A stretch of 64,000 nt of DNA from Bacillus_BD sp963765265 (GCA_963765265.1 CAVXVN010000014.1:55935-119934), one strand, 5' to 3'; shown: positions 17,997 through 26,610, counted from the first letter of the stretch. Notes: generated by a model from the sequence alone, not told the origin. Numbers and translations are program-made.

Positions 17997-18458
17997 TTAG
18001 GTTAGTTCTTTCATATAGCTTGTAACATTTGCCAAGCAACAACTACCTTGAGGGTTGTTTACATCACAACCACACCGATTTTCCTTTATGTTCTCTCGAA
18101 TATGTTCTACTGGATTCGGAGTAAGACCTTTTTCTACATATTCTTTTATTTTCTCTTTTGTCCAATCAAAACAATAACAAATTGGTGTAATAGGCGAATC
18201 ATCTTTTTGATGAACAGCTACCTTTATGTGAGATACAAGATACACTTTATTATTCGAATCAAAATAGACTACATCACAATCTTTGGTTGAACAAAAATAG
18301 TGATTTTCTTTAGCATTTAATGTTTCTAATGCAGATGGTTTAAGCATTGATTTTAATGTTATCAACTTTACATTTTTAGATTTATTTTTACAAAATGGAC
18401 ACTTTATAATAGTTTCATTTTTAATTTCTTTAGTGTTATTACAGCAATCTGACATCAT
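17997..18458 (-). CDS. CopZ-like iron-sulfur/zinc metallochaperone family protein
   Basis: A 153-residue Cys-rich protein matching the N-terminal domain of the two-domain CopZ described in Archaeoglobus, which holds a zinc and a [2Fe-2S] cluster. CPFCKNKSKNV (about 20-30) is the zinc-type pair; CSTKDCDVVYF, then CYCFDWTKEKI, and a C-terminal CGCDVNNPQGSCC supply the remaining cysteines. The C-terminal HMA copper-binding domain of CopZ is absent. The ribosome binding site AAGGTGGGAGA precedes two adjacent ATGs. It is next to a merR remnant and a thiol/GTPase/permease set, which suggests metal or metalloid handling. Confidence 0.75.
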   Translation of the reverse strand: MMSDCCNNTKEIKNETIIKCPFCKNKSKNVKLITLKSMLKPSALETLNAKENHYFCSTKDCDVVYFDSNNKVYLVSHIKVAVHQKDDSPITPICYCFDWTKEKIKEYVEKGLTPNPVEHIRENIKENRCGCDVNNPQGSCCLANVTSYMKELT

Positions 18459-18500
18459 TCTCCCACCTTATTTTTTATTTATATTTTTCTGCTTTCCTTT

Positions 18501-18650
18501 CTAATTCATCAAAGTTTCGATAATAGGACATTCATGTAAAGATTTTTCATCAGGACAACAATCGTTTAAATTATTTAATGAGTTTTTCTTTGAAATCCCC
18601 CACATTGCATGTTTATTTATTTTATTTCGTTCACAATCATTTTTTTTTGC
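18501..18650 (-). pseudogene. C-terminal remnant of a MerR-type metal regulator
   Basis: An open frame of about 50 codons without a start codon or ribosome binding site ends in DCCPDEKSLHECPIIETLMN. This matches the end of mercuric-resistance MerR proteins, where the two metal-binding cysteines lie in C-P-x-x-K-x-x-x-x-C-P-I-I-E. The DNA-binding domain is gone. It sits upstream of the CopZ-like gene and suggests that this cluster once had its own MerR regulator. Confidence 0.65.
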
Positions 18651-18678
18651 ATAAGCTCATTAATAAGGAGTGAATGCC

Positions 18679-18981
18679 ATGAAACCTACACATGAACAGT
18701 TTGATATCGAAACGATTAAGCATATTAGAAATAGACTTGACTATATTTACTCCATTGCTAAAACTGACAAGCATGATCATCCTGAATTAATGGACACGAT
18801 TGCAAGTTTAGCAATAGTCGCAAACATGTTTGCGAAGAGTAAATTAGAAGAGTTAAACGGTCATTCAGAAACATCAAGCATTCAAGGATTCATTGTGAGT
18901 AATCTTGGAAACTCATACTCAAGAATGAAAGAATATGAAAAACAAAAAGAAAACATAGTCATTCCGACTTGGAAGCTCTGA
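18679..18981 (+). CDS. Hypothetical helical protein, 100 aa
   Basis: A 100-residue soluble, mostly helical protein from the ATG at 18679, well spaced after AAGGAGTGA; a GTG nine bases upstream lies within that ribosome binding site. Charged helices (IETIKHIRNRLDYIYSIAK; ELMDTIASLAIVANMFAKSKLEEL split here) dominate. No known motif. It is transcribed against its neighbours and is not recognised. Confidence 0.6.
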   Translation: MKPTHEQFDIETIKHIRNRLDYIYSIAKTDKHDHPELMDTIASLAIVANMFAKSKLEELNGHSETSSIQGFIVSNLGNSYSRMKEYEKQKENIVIPTWKL

Positions 18982-19098
18982 TATTTTCTTTATAATGATC
19001 GGAGCAATCACCAATGGATTAAACGAATATTAAACATTATCTTAGGGTCCTTCCTACTGTTTTCGCTTCCAATATAAATACATCAGGTTTTTTGTTTC

Positions 19099-19353
19099 TT
19101 ATTTTTCATCTAAGCTCTTGTTCTCACTTAAGAGCTTCTTTATTTGAGCAACCTTTAATACCTTGCCAACCGACTTAACCTTATCATCAATGACAAAACC
19201 TGGTGTACTCATAACTCCATATCTCATTATTTGCACTAAATCTTCAACTTTCACTATACTTGCCTCAATACCAAGCTCTTTAATGGCTGTTCTTGTGTTC
19301 GCCTCCATTTTTTCACATTTATTGCATCCAGTACCTAATATTTTAATTTCCAC
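19099..19353 (-). CDS. Thioredoxin-fold redox-active disulfide protein
   Basis: An 84-residue small thioredoxin-like protein. The active site is CNKC (C10, C13) directly after the first strand, and a cis-proline loop is visible in MSTPGFVIDD (about 49-58). This is the short redox-active disulfide protein type that often accompanies ArsP/DUF318 permeases and ArsR regulators. It probably reduces or transfers a thiol-bound metal or metalloid, or services the permease cysteines. It lies 49 bases downstream of the CobW-type GTPase and is co-oriented with the permease and ArsR genes. Confidence 0.85.
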   Translation of the reverse strand: MEIKILGTGCNKCEKMEANTRTAIKELGIEASIVKVEDLVQIMRYGVMSTPGFVIDDKVKSVGKVLKVAQIKKLLSENKSLDEK

Positions 19354-19402
19354 TTTCCATCCCTCCCAATCAAGATCTTCCTTAATAAAACTTCTAAAGG
19401 CT

Positions 19403-20338
19403 TTAATTTTTCAATTGCATTTCTTCACCAATGATTTCATTCCATGCATCAAATATATTTTTTATGATAGCTGGTCCTATTTTTGATATAATGACAAGCT
19501 GTGATTCTGTTTCTAATGTATCTGAGAGTTTATAGTCTATTCTGCTATTTACAACATCAACCTGATTCCATCCATCCTCAAGCTTAAAGAATCCTTTAAT
19601 TCTGTAAGCGTTCTCAGAAATCTTGTCAATGAATCTTGTTAAGTCTTCCTTTTTAACTTGTCCTTGAAATGTTAAACTTAATGTTTTCGGCTTATTCTCA
19701 GGACCATTGGTCGTATCCTCTGTTTCTGCCCATTGATTTTTCATTAGGTCTTCATTTAAAAAATCATAATTAAGTTTTCCAAATACGGATGTTTGAATTT
19801 CGACTTTATTGTTTATCTCACGTATTTTCGTTTTAATTGTATCCAATCTATTACTATCAACTAAATCTACTTTGCTTATTACTACAAGGTTACAGTGCTT
19901 AAGCTGTCTTTCAACTGTTTCTATATCCTTTATTTGTTCTAGAAAATATACAGCATCAACAAGGCAAATGGCTCCTTTATAATCGTAAGCATCTGCTTTA
20001 AGCTCTTTTACAGCATTCATTATTTCTCCTATATTAGAGGGGTCAGCAAGTCCAGAACTTTCAACAAATAAATATGTAAGCTCACGATCCACCATGTCAA
20101 TCATAGCTTGAACGAAAGAAAGTTTTAGACATGAACAAAAGATGGATCCCTTGTTAATTTCTACAAGTTCCATTCCATCCTTTTGAATGATGGTACCATC
20201 AATGCCGATCTTTCCAAACTCATTCATAATAACCCCAACTTTTTCTCCTGATAGGTCCTTTAATACATTTGTTAAAAAGGTAGTCTTTCCTGCCCCTAAA
20301 AATCCTGTTAATAAATATAAGTTTGTTTTCTTTTCCAT
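19403..20338 (-). CDS. CobW-family GTPase (putative metal chaperone)
   Basis: A G3E GTPase of the CobW/COG0523 group, about 311 residues from the preferred ATG at 20338, six bases after AGGG; an earlier ATG at 20359 lacks a site. Walker A is GFLGAGKTT, the Walker B/switch region reads VESSGLADP, and the base-recognition motif is SKVDL. The metal-binding CXCC motif normally after Walker A is reduced to CSC (in GSIFCSCLK). These proteins load metals such as zinc or cobalt into clients or help survive metal limitation. Position between a thiol protein and an ArsP-like permease is unusual and suggests a joint role. Confidence 0.85.
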   Translation of the reverse strand: MEKKTNLYLLTGFLGAGKTTFLTNVLKDLSGEKVGVIMNEFGKIGIDGTIIQKDGMELVEINKGSIFCSCLKLSFVQAMIDMVDRELTYLFVESSGLADPSNIGEIMNAVKELKADAYDYKGAICLVDAVYFLEQIKDIETVERQLKHCNLVVISKVDLVDSNRLDTIKTKIREINNKVEIQTSVFGKLNYDFLNEDLMKNQWAETEDTTNGPENKPKTLSLTFQGQVKKEDLTRFIDKISENAYRIKGFFKLEDGWNQVDVVNSRIDYKLSDTLETESQLVIISKIGPAIIKNIFDAWNEIIGEEMQLKN

Positions 20339-20473
20339 TTCCATCCCTACTTTCATCATTTTTCAACTAATTAAACCTATAAAATGACACTGAATTTTTG
20401 ACAAACTATAATCCTTGTTTATTCATTCACATATTCAAAAACGATATCCTACATCAAAAGATAACCAAACACA

Positions 20474-21469
20474 TTAAAGACATAACCAATGATCAGGATT
20501 CCAATCGGTCACAACGACGACAAAGGTGGTTAAAAGCTTAGGCTTCACCACTGTTTTTAACAGAATAATAGATGGAAGTGACAGAGCCGTTACAGCCATC
20601 ATGAAAGCAAGAACCGTCCCAAGGCCTACTCCCTTTCCAACCAAAGCTTCCGCGATCGGCAAGGTTCCAAAAATATCTGCATACATGGGCACCCCAACAA
20701 ATGTTGCTAATAGAACTGAATACCATTTGTCTTGACCTAGAAAAGCATTGATAACGGATTCCGGAATCCAGTTATGAATGGCAGCACCTATACCAACACC
20801 AATCAGAATGTAAAGCCACACTTTTTTGATGATGTCTAACACTTGACCCATTGAGTATTCCATTCGATCTCTAGTAGTCAATTCTTCTGGCTCAATATCG
20901 ATCATTTTATTTTCATATACAAACGATTCAATATACTTTTCAAGTTTGAGTTTACTGATAACCGTTCCACCAACGACCGCCAATACAAGACCTACAACAA
21001 CATAGGCAATGGCAATCTTCCAGTTAAAAACACTCGCCAGCAGAAGGACCGAAGCCAAATCGACAAGAGGCGATGAGATTAAAAAGGAAAAGGTAACCCC
21101 AATCGGCAAACCAGCACTTGTAAACCCAATAAAAAGCGGAATGGATGAGCACGAACAAAATGGAGTAACCGTTCCTAGTAATGCACTCAATATATTGGCC
21201 GGTATCCCCTTAAATCTACCAAGAATTCTCTTTGTTCTTTCAGGTGGAAAATAACTTTGGATATAGGAAATGATAAAAATAAGAACAGAAAGTAAAATAA
21301 ATATTTTTAGGACATCATAGATAAAAAAGTGAAGGCTGCCCCCGATTCTTTCACTTGTATCTATTTTAAAAACGTTTTCAACAAGATGCGAGATTAAATC
21401 GCTAAGCCATTCCATTTTCAGGAGTTGGTTATTTAGCCATTCAAAAATACCCACAGGAATCATCTCCAA
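20474..21469 (-). CDS. ArsP/UPF0718 family permease with C-terminal frameshift
   Basis: A polytopic permease with about eight helices. The family hallmark TPFCSCSSIPLF (C105, C107) lies at the end of the second helix; in ArsP such cysteines bind trivalent organoarsenicals for efflux. The likely start is the GTG at 21454, nine bases after TTGGAG. The last 16 residues are out of frame: removing one base near 20506 restores TIGILIIGYVFNVFGYLLM and a stop at 20449, a normal final helix. Either the last helix is lost or the base is an error. It is directly downstream of an ArsR gene whose product should respond to the transported metal(loid). Confidence 0.82.
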   Translation of the reverse strand: MEMIPVGIFEWLNNQLLKMEWLSDLISHLVENVFKIDTSERIGGSLHFFIYDVLKIFILLSVLIFIISYIQSYFPPERTKRILGRFKGIPANILSALLGTVTPFCSCSSIPLFIGFTSAGLPIGVTFSFLISSPLVDLASVLLLASVFNWKIAIAYVVVGLVLAVVGGTVISKLKLEKYIESFVYENKMIDIEPEELTTRDRMEYSMGQVLDIIKKVWLYILIGVGIGAAIHNWIPESVINAFLGQDKWYSVLLATFVGVPMYADIFGTLPIAEALVGKGVGLGTVLAFMMAVTALSLPSIILLKTVVKPKLLTTFVVVVTDWNPDHWLCL

Positions 21470-21481
21470 TTATTTTTCATA

Positions 21482-21844
21482 CTATAAACGTACTTCACTA
21501 TTTAAATAAGGAATTACCCAGGTTAATTGATTTTTGTTTACACGATAGATGGTAAACTTCCCTTCGCGTCTCGACAGAATGATTCCGCCCTCTTCCAGAA
21601 TTTTCAAATGGTGACTAATCGTCGAAGGCGCTGCCTTTAAAACAGCCACAATCTCACACATACACAAATCACCCATCCAGAGCAAGGAAATAATTTTTAA
21701 TCGAGTCTCATCTGCTAAACCATTAAAAAAATTCGAAGTCTTTTCTAATTCGTCATTGTCCATTAGGATTGAAAATTGTTTTTCTGTTTGTTGGAACATG
21801 TTCTCCATTTCATCTTTAGACTTCAAACTCCAATTGGATTTCAT
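21482..21844 (-). CDS. ArsR/SmtB-family metal(loid) repressor
   Basis: A 120-residue winged-helix repressor. The metal site is the classical DLCMCEIV (C61, C63) in helix alpha-3, as in arsenite-responsive ArsR (ELCVCDL type). The recognition helix reads APSTISHHLKIL, followed by the beta wing REGKFTIYRV. It starts nine bases after AGGGGG and heads the permease, GTPase and thiol-protein genes, which it probably represses until As(III), Sb(III) or a related soft metal binds. The N-terminal 35 residues extend beyond the minimal family length. Confidence 0.9.
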   Translation of the reverse strand: MKSNWSLKSKDEMENMFQQTEKQFSILMDNDELEKTSNFFNGLADETRLKIISLLWMGDLCMCEIVAVLKAAPSTISHHLKILEEGGIILSRREGKFTIYRVNKNQLTWVIPYLNSEVRL

Positions 21845-21867
21845 AAGGTTTATACCCCCTTAAGTAA

Positions 21868-21898
21868 ATTATATAACTATTTTCCTAGTTTTATAGTT
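21868..21898 (-). promoter_or_regulatory. arsR promoter/operator region
   Basis: A TATAAT hexamer lies at 21873-21868 on the minus strand. An inverted repeat with AACTAT and ATAGTT arms (21875-21898) covers the spacer and -35 region and is a candidate ArsR operator. The -35 (CTATAA) is weak. Confidence 0.4.
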
Positions 21899-21979
21899 TT
21901 GTTTGTGTCTGTATTTTGACAATATTTTCATTTAGACTGCGAAGAAAAAATACAAATAAAAACGAGGTATGTATTAAGA

Positions 21980-22141
21980 GTGGATCTTGCATACGATTGG
22001 AACTTCACTATTGATGACCTTGCGCTAGATACATCGTTGTACAAAGAAGCACAGACACGCGTACAAGAAAAACAAACTCCAGCATTTAATTTTTGGGATA
22101 AAGGTACCCTACTATATATAAGACAGGATAAAAGGCTATAA
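21980..22141 (+). CDS. Hypothetical protein, 53 aa
   Basis: A GTG-started frame of 53 residues (VDLAYDWNFTIDDLALD onward), with GAGG about 12 bases upstream. Composition is protein-like, with aromatic and charged residues, but spacing of the ribosome binding site is long. It may be a small gene or a remnant. It lies 34 bases before the pectate-lyase-fold gene on the same strand. Confidence 0.35.
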   Translation: MDLAYDWNFTIDDLALDTSLYKEAQTRVQEKQTPAFNFWDKGTLLYIRQDKRL

Positions 22142-22175
22142 TAATAGGAAAAACTTTATTTTGAGGTGAAAATGA

Positions 22176-23747
22176 ATGCTTCATTTGGATAGAACCCATG
22201 ACCCACGAAAAAATGCGGATCTGTTAGCGCAAATAACACAAAATCGACTACCGATCAAAAAGAAGATACTAAAAACAGAGCAACTGTTCAAGCAAGCTTG
22301 TCAGAAACCCATTCCTGTTGTGCCTACCAAACTTTCTAAGCAGCCTCGCTCTTTCTCAGAAAAAATGATGGAGGGTCTTTTTCGTCTCCTTTCTAAACCT
22401 TCTACTCTTTTAAATCCTAGTAAGATTATGGTAGATGAGAAAGAAGTTGTGTTTCCAGATTGGAAGGAAAAGCTGGATCGAGAATTCGATCAACTGTTGA
22501 ATCATATAACACGTGAGGTCAACGTAATGGATTTCGGTGCAGTAGGTGATGGAAAAACAGATTGCACAGCTGCTTTTCAAAAAGCAATGGGCAATGGACG
22601 GGTGAAAGTCATGGTTCCAGAGGGGGTTTTCATCACGAAAGGCATCCGGCTCCCTTCATGGACATACTTGAAAGGTGCTGGAAAAGGTGTAACAACGCTT
22701 AAATTACATCATCAAGCTCCTAAAGATACAAGATTAGTCACAAATGCGAACCATTGGAAAGGCAATCATCATCTTTTTGTTGGGGCTCTTAGTTTAGATT
22801 GGCATATTGAAAGGCTTGGGAACACGACAAAAACAAGTACATGGGGAAATCATTCAAGCTGTTTAACCTATGCAAATGTGACATATGGCTGGGTAAAAGA
22901 TGTAGAAGGAATCAATCCAGGCCTTCATTGTTTTGATATTTCTTCATGCCTTTATAACTATGCTGGAGATGGATACAGAGCCCGAGGTGGCAGTAAGTAT
23001 GTGTGGCTTGATCAATTAAATGGGTATGGATTTGGGGATGACGGCATTACTACCCACCACAGTGATTATATCTTTATTTCCCATTCCCATATGTGTGACC
23101 CAAGCGGACGTTCTCATAAAAAGGGCTTTTCAAATTCCAATGGAATCGAAGTCGATGACGGTTCGAGAAATGTTTTGCTTGTCCATAATTCCACAGCAAG
23201 ATGTTTTGGCGGGGTTGAAATTAAGGCCCACCAAAATTCTTCCGCTGCCTCAAATGTACAAATAGTTGGACATATTTCTGTAAACGATAATCGTTCCTAT
23301 AATTTTCGCCATATTGGACATCACAAAGGCTCGGATGCAAGGTCGAAAACAGCTTTCAATATCCTGGCTTGTGACCTCGTTTCGATTGAACCCATCTTTT
23401 CAGATTTATACAAGGATTCTACGCCCCGCAGCTTAGTGGTTTCAGGTTATCAAAATGTCGTCATCCACCACTTTTATTCCATTGGTGATCCTGATTATGA
23501 CTATAAAAATAACCCTGTCGTAGCCATTCAGTATCGGGCAAGAAATATTGTATTGAATCAGCTTTCTTTTAAAAATTTTAACAAAGCAGGAGCGGCCATA
23601 AAGGTATTCGGAGGAGAAAACCGCGCGGATATCATCAAAATTCAAAACGTTACAGCAGATGATTCCTTCGCAAAAGTTTTTGAAATAGGGTCCGATATTA
23701 CGGAGATTAAAATTGAAAATGAAAATAGGAAAAGCGTTAAAGTTTAA
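22176..23747 (+). CDS. Pectate-lyase-fold (right-handed beta-helix) protein
   Basis: A 523-residue protein without a signal peptide. After a basic N-terminal 110 residues, the phrase VNVMDFGAVGDGKTDCTAAF (about 114-133) marks a Pectate_lyase_3/GH28-type parallel beta-helix, and repeated short strands run to the end. NGYGFGDDGITTHHSDY and GIEVDDGSRN (about 285-340) supply paired Asp residues typical of GH28-like active sites. The start follows GAGGTGAAAATGA. A perfect 18-base-pair terminator overlaps the stop codon. Substrate could be a polysaccharide of wall, capsule or phage receptor type; the absence of a secretion signal is odd and recalls tail-spike-like proteins. Confidence 0.75.
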   Translation: MLHLDRTHDPRKNADLLAQITQNRLPIKKKILKTEQLFKQACQKPIPVVPTKLSKQPRSFSEKMMEGLFRLLSKPSTLLNPSKIMVDEKEVVFPDWKEKLDREFDQLLNHITREVNVMDFGAVGDGKTDCTAAFQKAMGNGRVKVMVPEGVFITKGIRLPSWTYLKGAGKGVTTLKLHHQAPKDTRLVTNANHWKGNHHLFVGALSLDWHIERLGNTTKTSTWGNHSSCLTYANVTYGWVKDVEGINPGLHCFDISSCLYNYAGDGYRARGGSKYVWLDQLNGYGFGDDGITTHHSDYIFISHSHMCDPSGRSHKKGFSNSNGIEVDDGSRNVLLVHNSTARCFGGVEIKAHQNSSAASNVQIVGHISVNDNRSYNFRHIGHHKGSDARSKTAFNILACDLVSIEPIFSDLYKDSTPRSLVVSGYQNVVIHHFYSIGDPDYDYKNNPVVAIQYRARNIVLNQLSFKNFNKAGAAIKVFGGENRADIIKIQNVTADDSFAKVFEIGSDITEIKIENENRKSVKV

Positions 23748-23765
23748 CTTTAACGCTTTTCCTAT
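23725..23765 (+). terminator. Perfect 18-bp terminator overlapping a stop codon
   Basis: ATAGGAAAAGCGTTAAAG and its exact reverse complement flank a five-base loop that contains the TAA stop of the beta-helix gene. CTTG and seven Ts follow. Confidence 0.95.
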
Positions 23766-23838
23766 CTTGTTTTTTTACGGATTAGTGGGTCTGTTTCTCG
23801 ACAGACTTAAACGTTCATACACTGAGGGACTGATCCTA

Positions 23839-23938
23839 TAACTTCATTCAGCAGAAGTCTCCCACTTCTATAAGTGGTGAGATGAATGCTAGCTTTTATC
23901 AATTCAGTGGGGGTTCAAACCCCTACTGAATGAAGTTA
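23839..23938. repeat. 100-bp element with 13-bp terminal inverted repeats
   Basis: TAACTTCATTCAG (23839-23851) and CTGAATGAAGTTA (23926-23938) are perfect inverted ends. Inside are two further hairpins: CCCACTTCTATAAGTGGTG and ATTCAGTGGGGG with CCCCTACTGAAT. The inner part resembles the structured right end of IS200/IS605-type elements. No transposase is present. Parts recur near 1652 and 34716. Confidence 0.5.
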
Positions 23939-23955
23939 AAATAGTTTTTTGATAC

Positions 23956-25409
23956 GAAGACGCAGTAAAGTGACCTGATTCTTATCATCAGCACTTTTGC
24001 ATCATTCATGGTGACCTATTACACAACGACCATCTTTTTTTTAAAAAAGTGCAAGTGAGAGTATGATTCAAATTCTTAGATCTTTCACAAAGATTATATC
24101 ATATCAATCTTTCACGATATACTTACATTTTCCTTATTCTCCCAAAATCAATCTACCATCTGCTTTTCAAGGCTACTCTCTTGAACTTCTCACATTACGC
24201 CAGTCTACAACATACTTTCAGATGGGATATTAACAAACACGTTTTTATTGAAGTTTTAGAATACCTTTTCATTAGCTGAACGGTCTTTAAAAAACCATCG
24301 GTAATACATGTTCGAAAAATAAAATAGGGTCCATAAACTGGAAAAGGTCCAATACCAATTCCAATTTTTGTACTTAATCAGTTTTGTATACTTTAAAGCA
24401 ATCAATTCAAGAACTGTGATAAAGGAAGTGTAGGAAAAATAATAATACATTTTATGGATCTTCTTTTTCTTTTCGGGGTAATACAAATTAAATAGGACAC
24501 ATAAAGCAGGATAAACAAAATACTCAAAGGTAAAGCTAGTTTTGGAGGCCTTCTTAAAGAAAAGTCGAGAAGGATAGCGAATGAAATTTTTCTCAACGAC
24601 CACTAATCCAAAAATCCAAGTCAAGAATTGCTTAAATAAAAAGATAACCCAGGCTTCCCGAATCCTATTTCTTGGTACAAATTTAATTAATAAGATAGCC
24701 ATGATGATCCATACTGAAGTTTCAATTATTTTTTCTGCTTTGTGCTTCAAAATTATTCACCCCTTACTTAGGTTAATATGTCATAAAAAAACTTTTTTCA
24801 TGTATCGAAGAAACTACAATATGGACGAACTGTCTTTAATTATTTCAAAATCCTAAATACATACAGCTATATCACTGCGGAATAATAGAGATCGATTGAA
24901 GGAATGATAAGAATAGTCTTGTGTGCTGTGGTGGGGGGTGGAATTTTGGACAATAAGAGTGCCACAATGCAGGTTCGCCGATACAACCAATTTACTTCTG
25001 CCTTTAATACAAACTATATTCATTTACGGAATCCTTGGGTTACCGCATGGTGGTCAGCTGCTTTTCCTGGTTTTGGTCATATCCATTTAGGCGCTTATTT
25101 AAAAGGATTTATCCTATTTTTTTGGGAAATCATTATCAATGTAAATGGCAAGATTAATCTTGCTATGGTGTACTCTTTTACAGGACAATTTGACATGGCA
25201 AAGGATGTCATAAATATAAGGTTTGTGATGATGTATATTCCCGTTTATCTCTATTGTATTTGGGATAGCTATCGGCAGACGACTGACTTAAACAAACATT
25301 ATCTTTTGGCTGAAAGTGAAAAAGCACCCATCGTACCCTTTAAAATGAATGGATTTGCCTTAAATTCTTTAGATAAAAGAAATCCTTGGGTCGCCTTAGT
25401 ATGGTCCCT
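23956..25409. repeat. Segmental duplication, copy 1, first part
   Basis: About 1.45 kb is present again, with scattered substitutions and indels, at 35030-36480. It carries a divergent pair of membrane-protein genes. Copy 1 keeps the minus-strand gene intact while copy 2 has broken versions of both. Confidence 0.9.
24256..24750 (-). CDS. CBO0543-like membrane protein
   Basis: A 164-residue polytopic membrane protein with four to five helices, beginning with TTG seven to eight bases after AAGGGGTG. It has the R-N-R-I-R-E-A-W-V and aromatic-rich LKYTKLIKYKNWNWYWTF features of the CBO0543 family, whose members are common in Bacillus and have no assigned function. A truncated, frameshifted copy lies at 35325-35820, and a more distant relative at 27134-27670. 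It is transcribed divergently from another membrane-protein gene. Confidence 0.65.
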   Translation of the reverse strand: MKHKAEKIIETSVWIIMAILLIKFVPRNRIREAWVIFLFKQFLTWIFGLVVVEKNFIRYPSRLFFKKASKTSFTFEYFVYPALCVLFNLYYPEKKKKIHKMYYYFSYTSFITVLELIALKYTKLIKYKNWNWYWTFSSLWTLFYFSNMYYRWFFKDRSANEKVF

Positions 25410-25732
25410 GCTTTTTGCCAGGACTCGGCAGTTTATATATCAAAAGAATACCATCAGGTTTTTTTGCTGTTTCATGGACTGCTATCATTCTCTATTTTTC
25501 TCATTTTCTTGAGGCACTTCAATATACATTGATGGGCTCATTTGATCAGGCAATTGCCGTCCTTGATCCAGAATGGTGTTTATTTTTACCGTCCATCTAC
25601 TGTTTTGCGGTGTATGAGGCCTACATACTCTCAGTTGAATTCAACAAATTGTATAAGAAAGAACAAAGGCAATTCCTCCAAAAGAATTACTCATTTCTAA
25701 GCGATCCATTATTGAAATCAAAAAGAAAGTGA
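24946..25732 (+). pseudogene. Two-repeat membrane protein gene, frameshifted
   Basis: The frame starts at TTG 24946 after GGGGGGTGGAA. Residues NPWVTAWWSAAFPGFGHIHLG and, about 140 residues later, NPWVALVWSLL are the starts of two similar halves, each with membrane helices. At a run of five Ts (25412-25416) the frame shifts; with one T fewer the second half continues as PGLGSLYIKRIPSGFF and runs on to 25732. The intact protein would be about 260 residues. It is a recurrent Bacillus membrane protein of unknown function. Because the defect is in a homopolymer, an assembly error is possible. Confidence 0.7.
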
Positions 25733-25744
25733 ATTATAAACACC

Positions 25745-26197
25745 ATGCATATTATTTCCTCTTTTGAACACTCAGCGTTTTTAGAATTAGCCATTAATAA
25801 ATTACAGGAAAAAGGAATTGAAAAAGAAAACATTGTTGCGGTTCCGCTACAGAATATAAAAGACCAACCTAAATTATTTGATACCATTCATCGTTCCGAT
25901 GGCGAAAGTTTACTGGATCTGGCAGCTGTTCTGGGAACCGTCTTTTCGGTATTGGGAGCTTCATTTGGTTTTGTCTTAACATGGGGACCCATCATTTGGG
26001 GCATACTCGGATTGGCATTCGGAGCCATTATTGGTTTTATGATTGATTATTTGTTAACAAAGAAACGTATAAAAAGAAAAACCACTTTACATACAGAAGT
26101 TATCCTCATTGTAAACTGTAAAGAGAATGAATATGATACAGTTAAAAGGATCTTATTTGAGAATAGGGCTTTAGGTGTGGGGGAATTAAGAAATTAA
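25745..26197 (+). CDS. Small membrane protein with two central helices
   Basis: A 150-residue protein, MHIISSFEHSAFLELAI onward. Residues 1-50 look like a ferredoxin-like alpha/beta domain, two adjacent membrane helices span about 57-100 (VLGTVFSVLGASFGFVLTW, IIWGILGLAFGAIIGFMI), and a basic stretch KKRIKRK and a second alpha/beta segment follow. It starts 12 bases after the two-repeat membrane gene and is probably co-transcribed with it. Ribosome binding site is weak. Not recognised; absent from the second duplicate because of the deletion there. Confidence 0.65.
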   Translation: MHIISSFEHSAFLELAINKLQEKGIEKENIVAVPLQNIKDQPKLFDTIHRSDGESLLDLAAVLGTVFSVLGASFGFVLTWGPIIWGILGLAFGAIIGFMIDYLLTKKRIKRKTTLHTEVILIVNCKENEYDTVKRILFENRALGVGELRN

Positions 26198-26227
26198 GTC
26201 TTCTATATTTCATTCGTTCGAGAGACA

Positions 26228-26290
26228 ATGGGGTCTGACCATCGGTACAGTAACGCTTTATTTTACTGGGGTACTGACCCATTTTTTATT
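26228..26290. repeat. Dispersed intergenic repeat (GGTACAGTAACGC family)
   Basis: The phrase GGGGTCTGACC, GGTACAGTAACGCTTTATTT and ACTGGGGTACTGACCC form an imperfect inverted repeat. Similar text occurs near 27873 and 36585. Confidence 0.55.
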
Positions 26291-26442
26291 ACCTTTGATT
26301 GGAAATAACTGGTGGGACAATGCACTGTCCCTCGGGATAGTGACTGGCACCCGTGTCCTTATCCCCGTGTTTTCCCCATCAGAAATTCATATCTCTAGCT
26401 AGATTGGAAAATAATATTTAAGAGGATATGTGAGGTGAGAAG

Positions 26443-26610
26443 ATGAGGAAAAGTCTATACATTAATGGGGAAGAAGTAAATATCAGAGCATCCGGTGAAT
26501 TAGTAACCATCATTAAATCTCAGTATGTAAAAAATATGAAAAGATACTCTTACATTGTCAATGAATATCCAACTACCTTTTTCTTTGAAGAAGAATTAAC
26601 GAAAGAATAA
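26443..26610 (+). CDS. Small protein, 55 aa
   Basis: A 55-residue frame (MRKSLYINGEEVNIRASGEL onward), ATG five bases after GTGAGGTGA. It is hydrophilic with alternating strands and an aromatic stretch, TTFFFEEE, near the end. A hairpin, GGTAAACACG with CGTGTTTACC (26630-26660), follows directly and is probably its terminator, though it lacks a good U-run. Not recognised. Confidence 0.55.
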   Translation: MRKSLYINGEEVNIRASGELVTIIKSQYVKNMKRYSYIVNEYPTTFFFEEELTKE

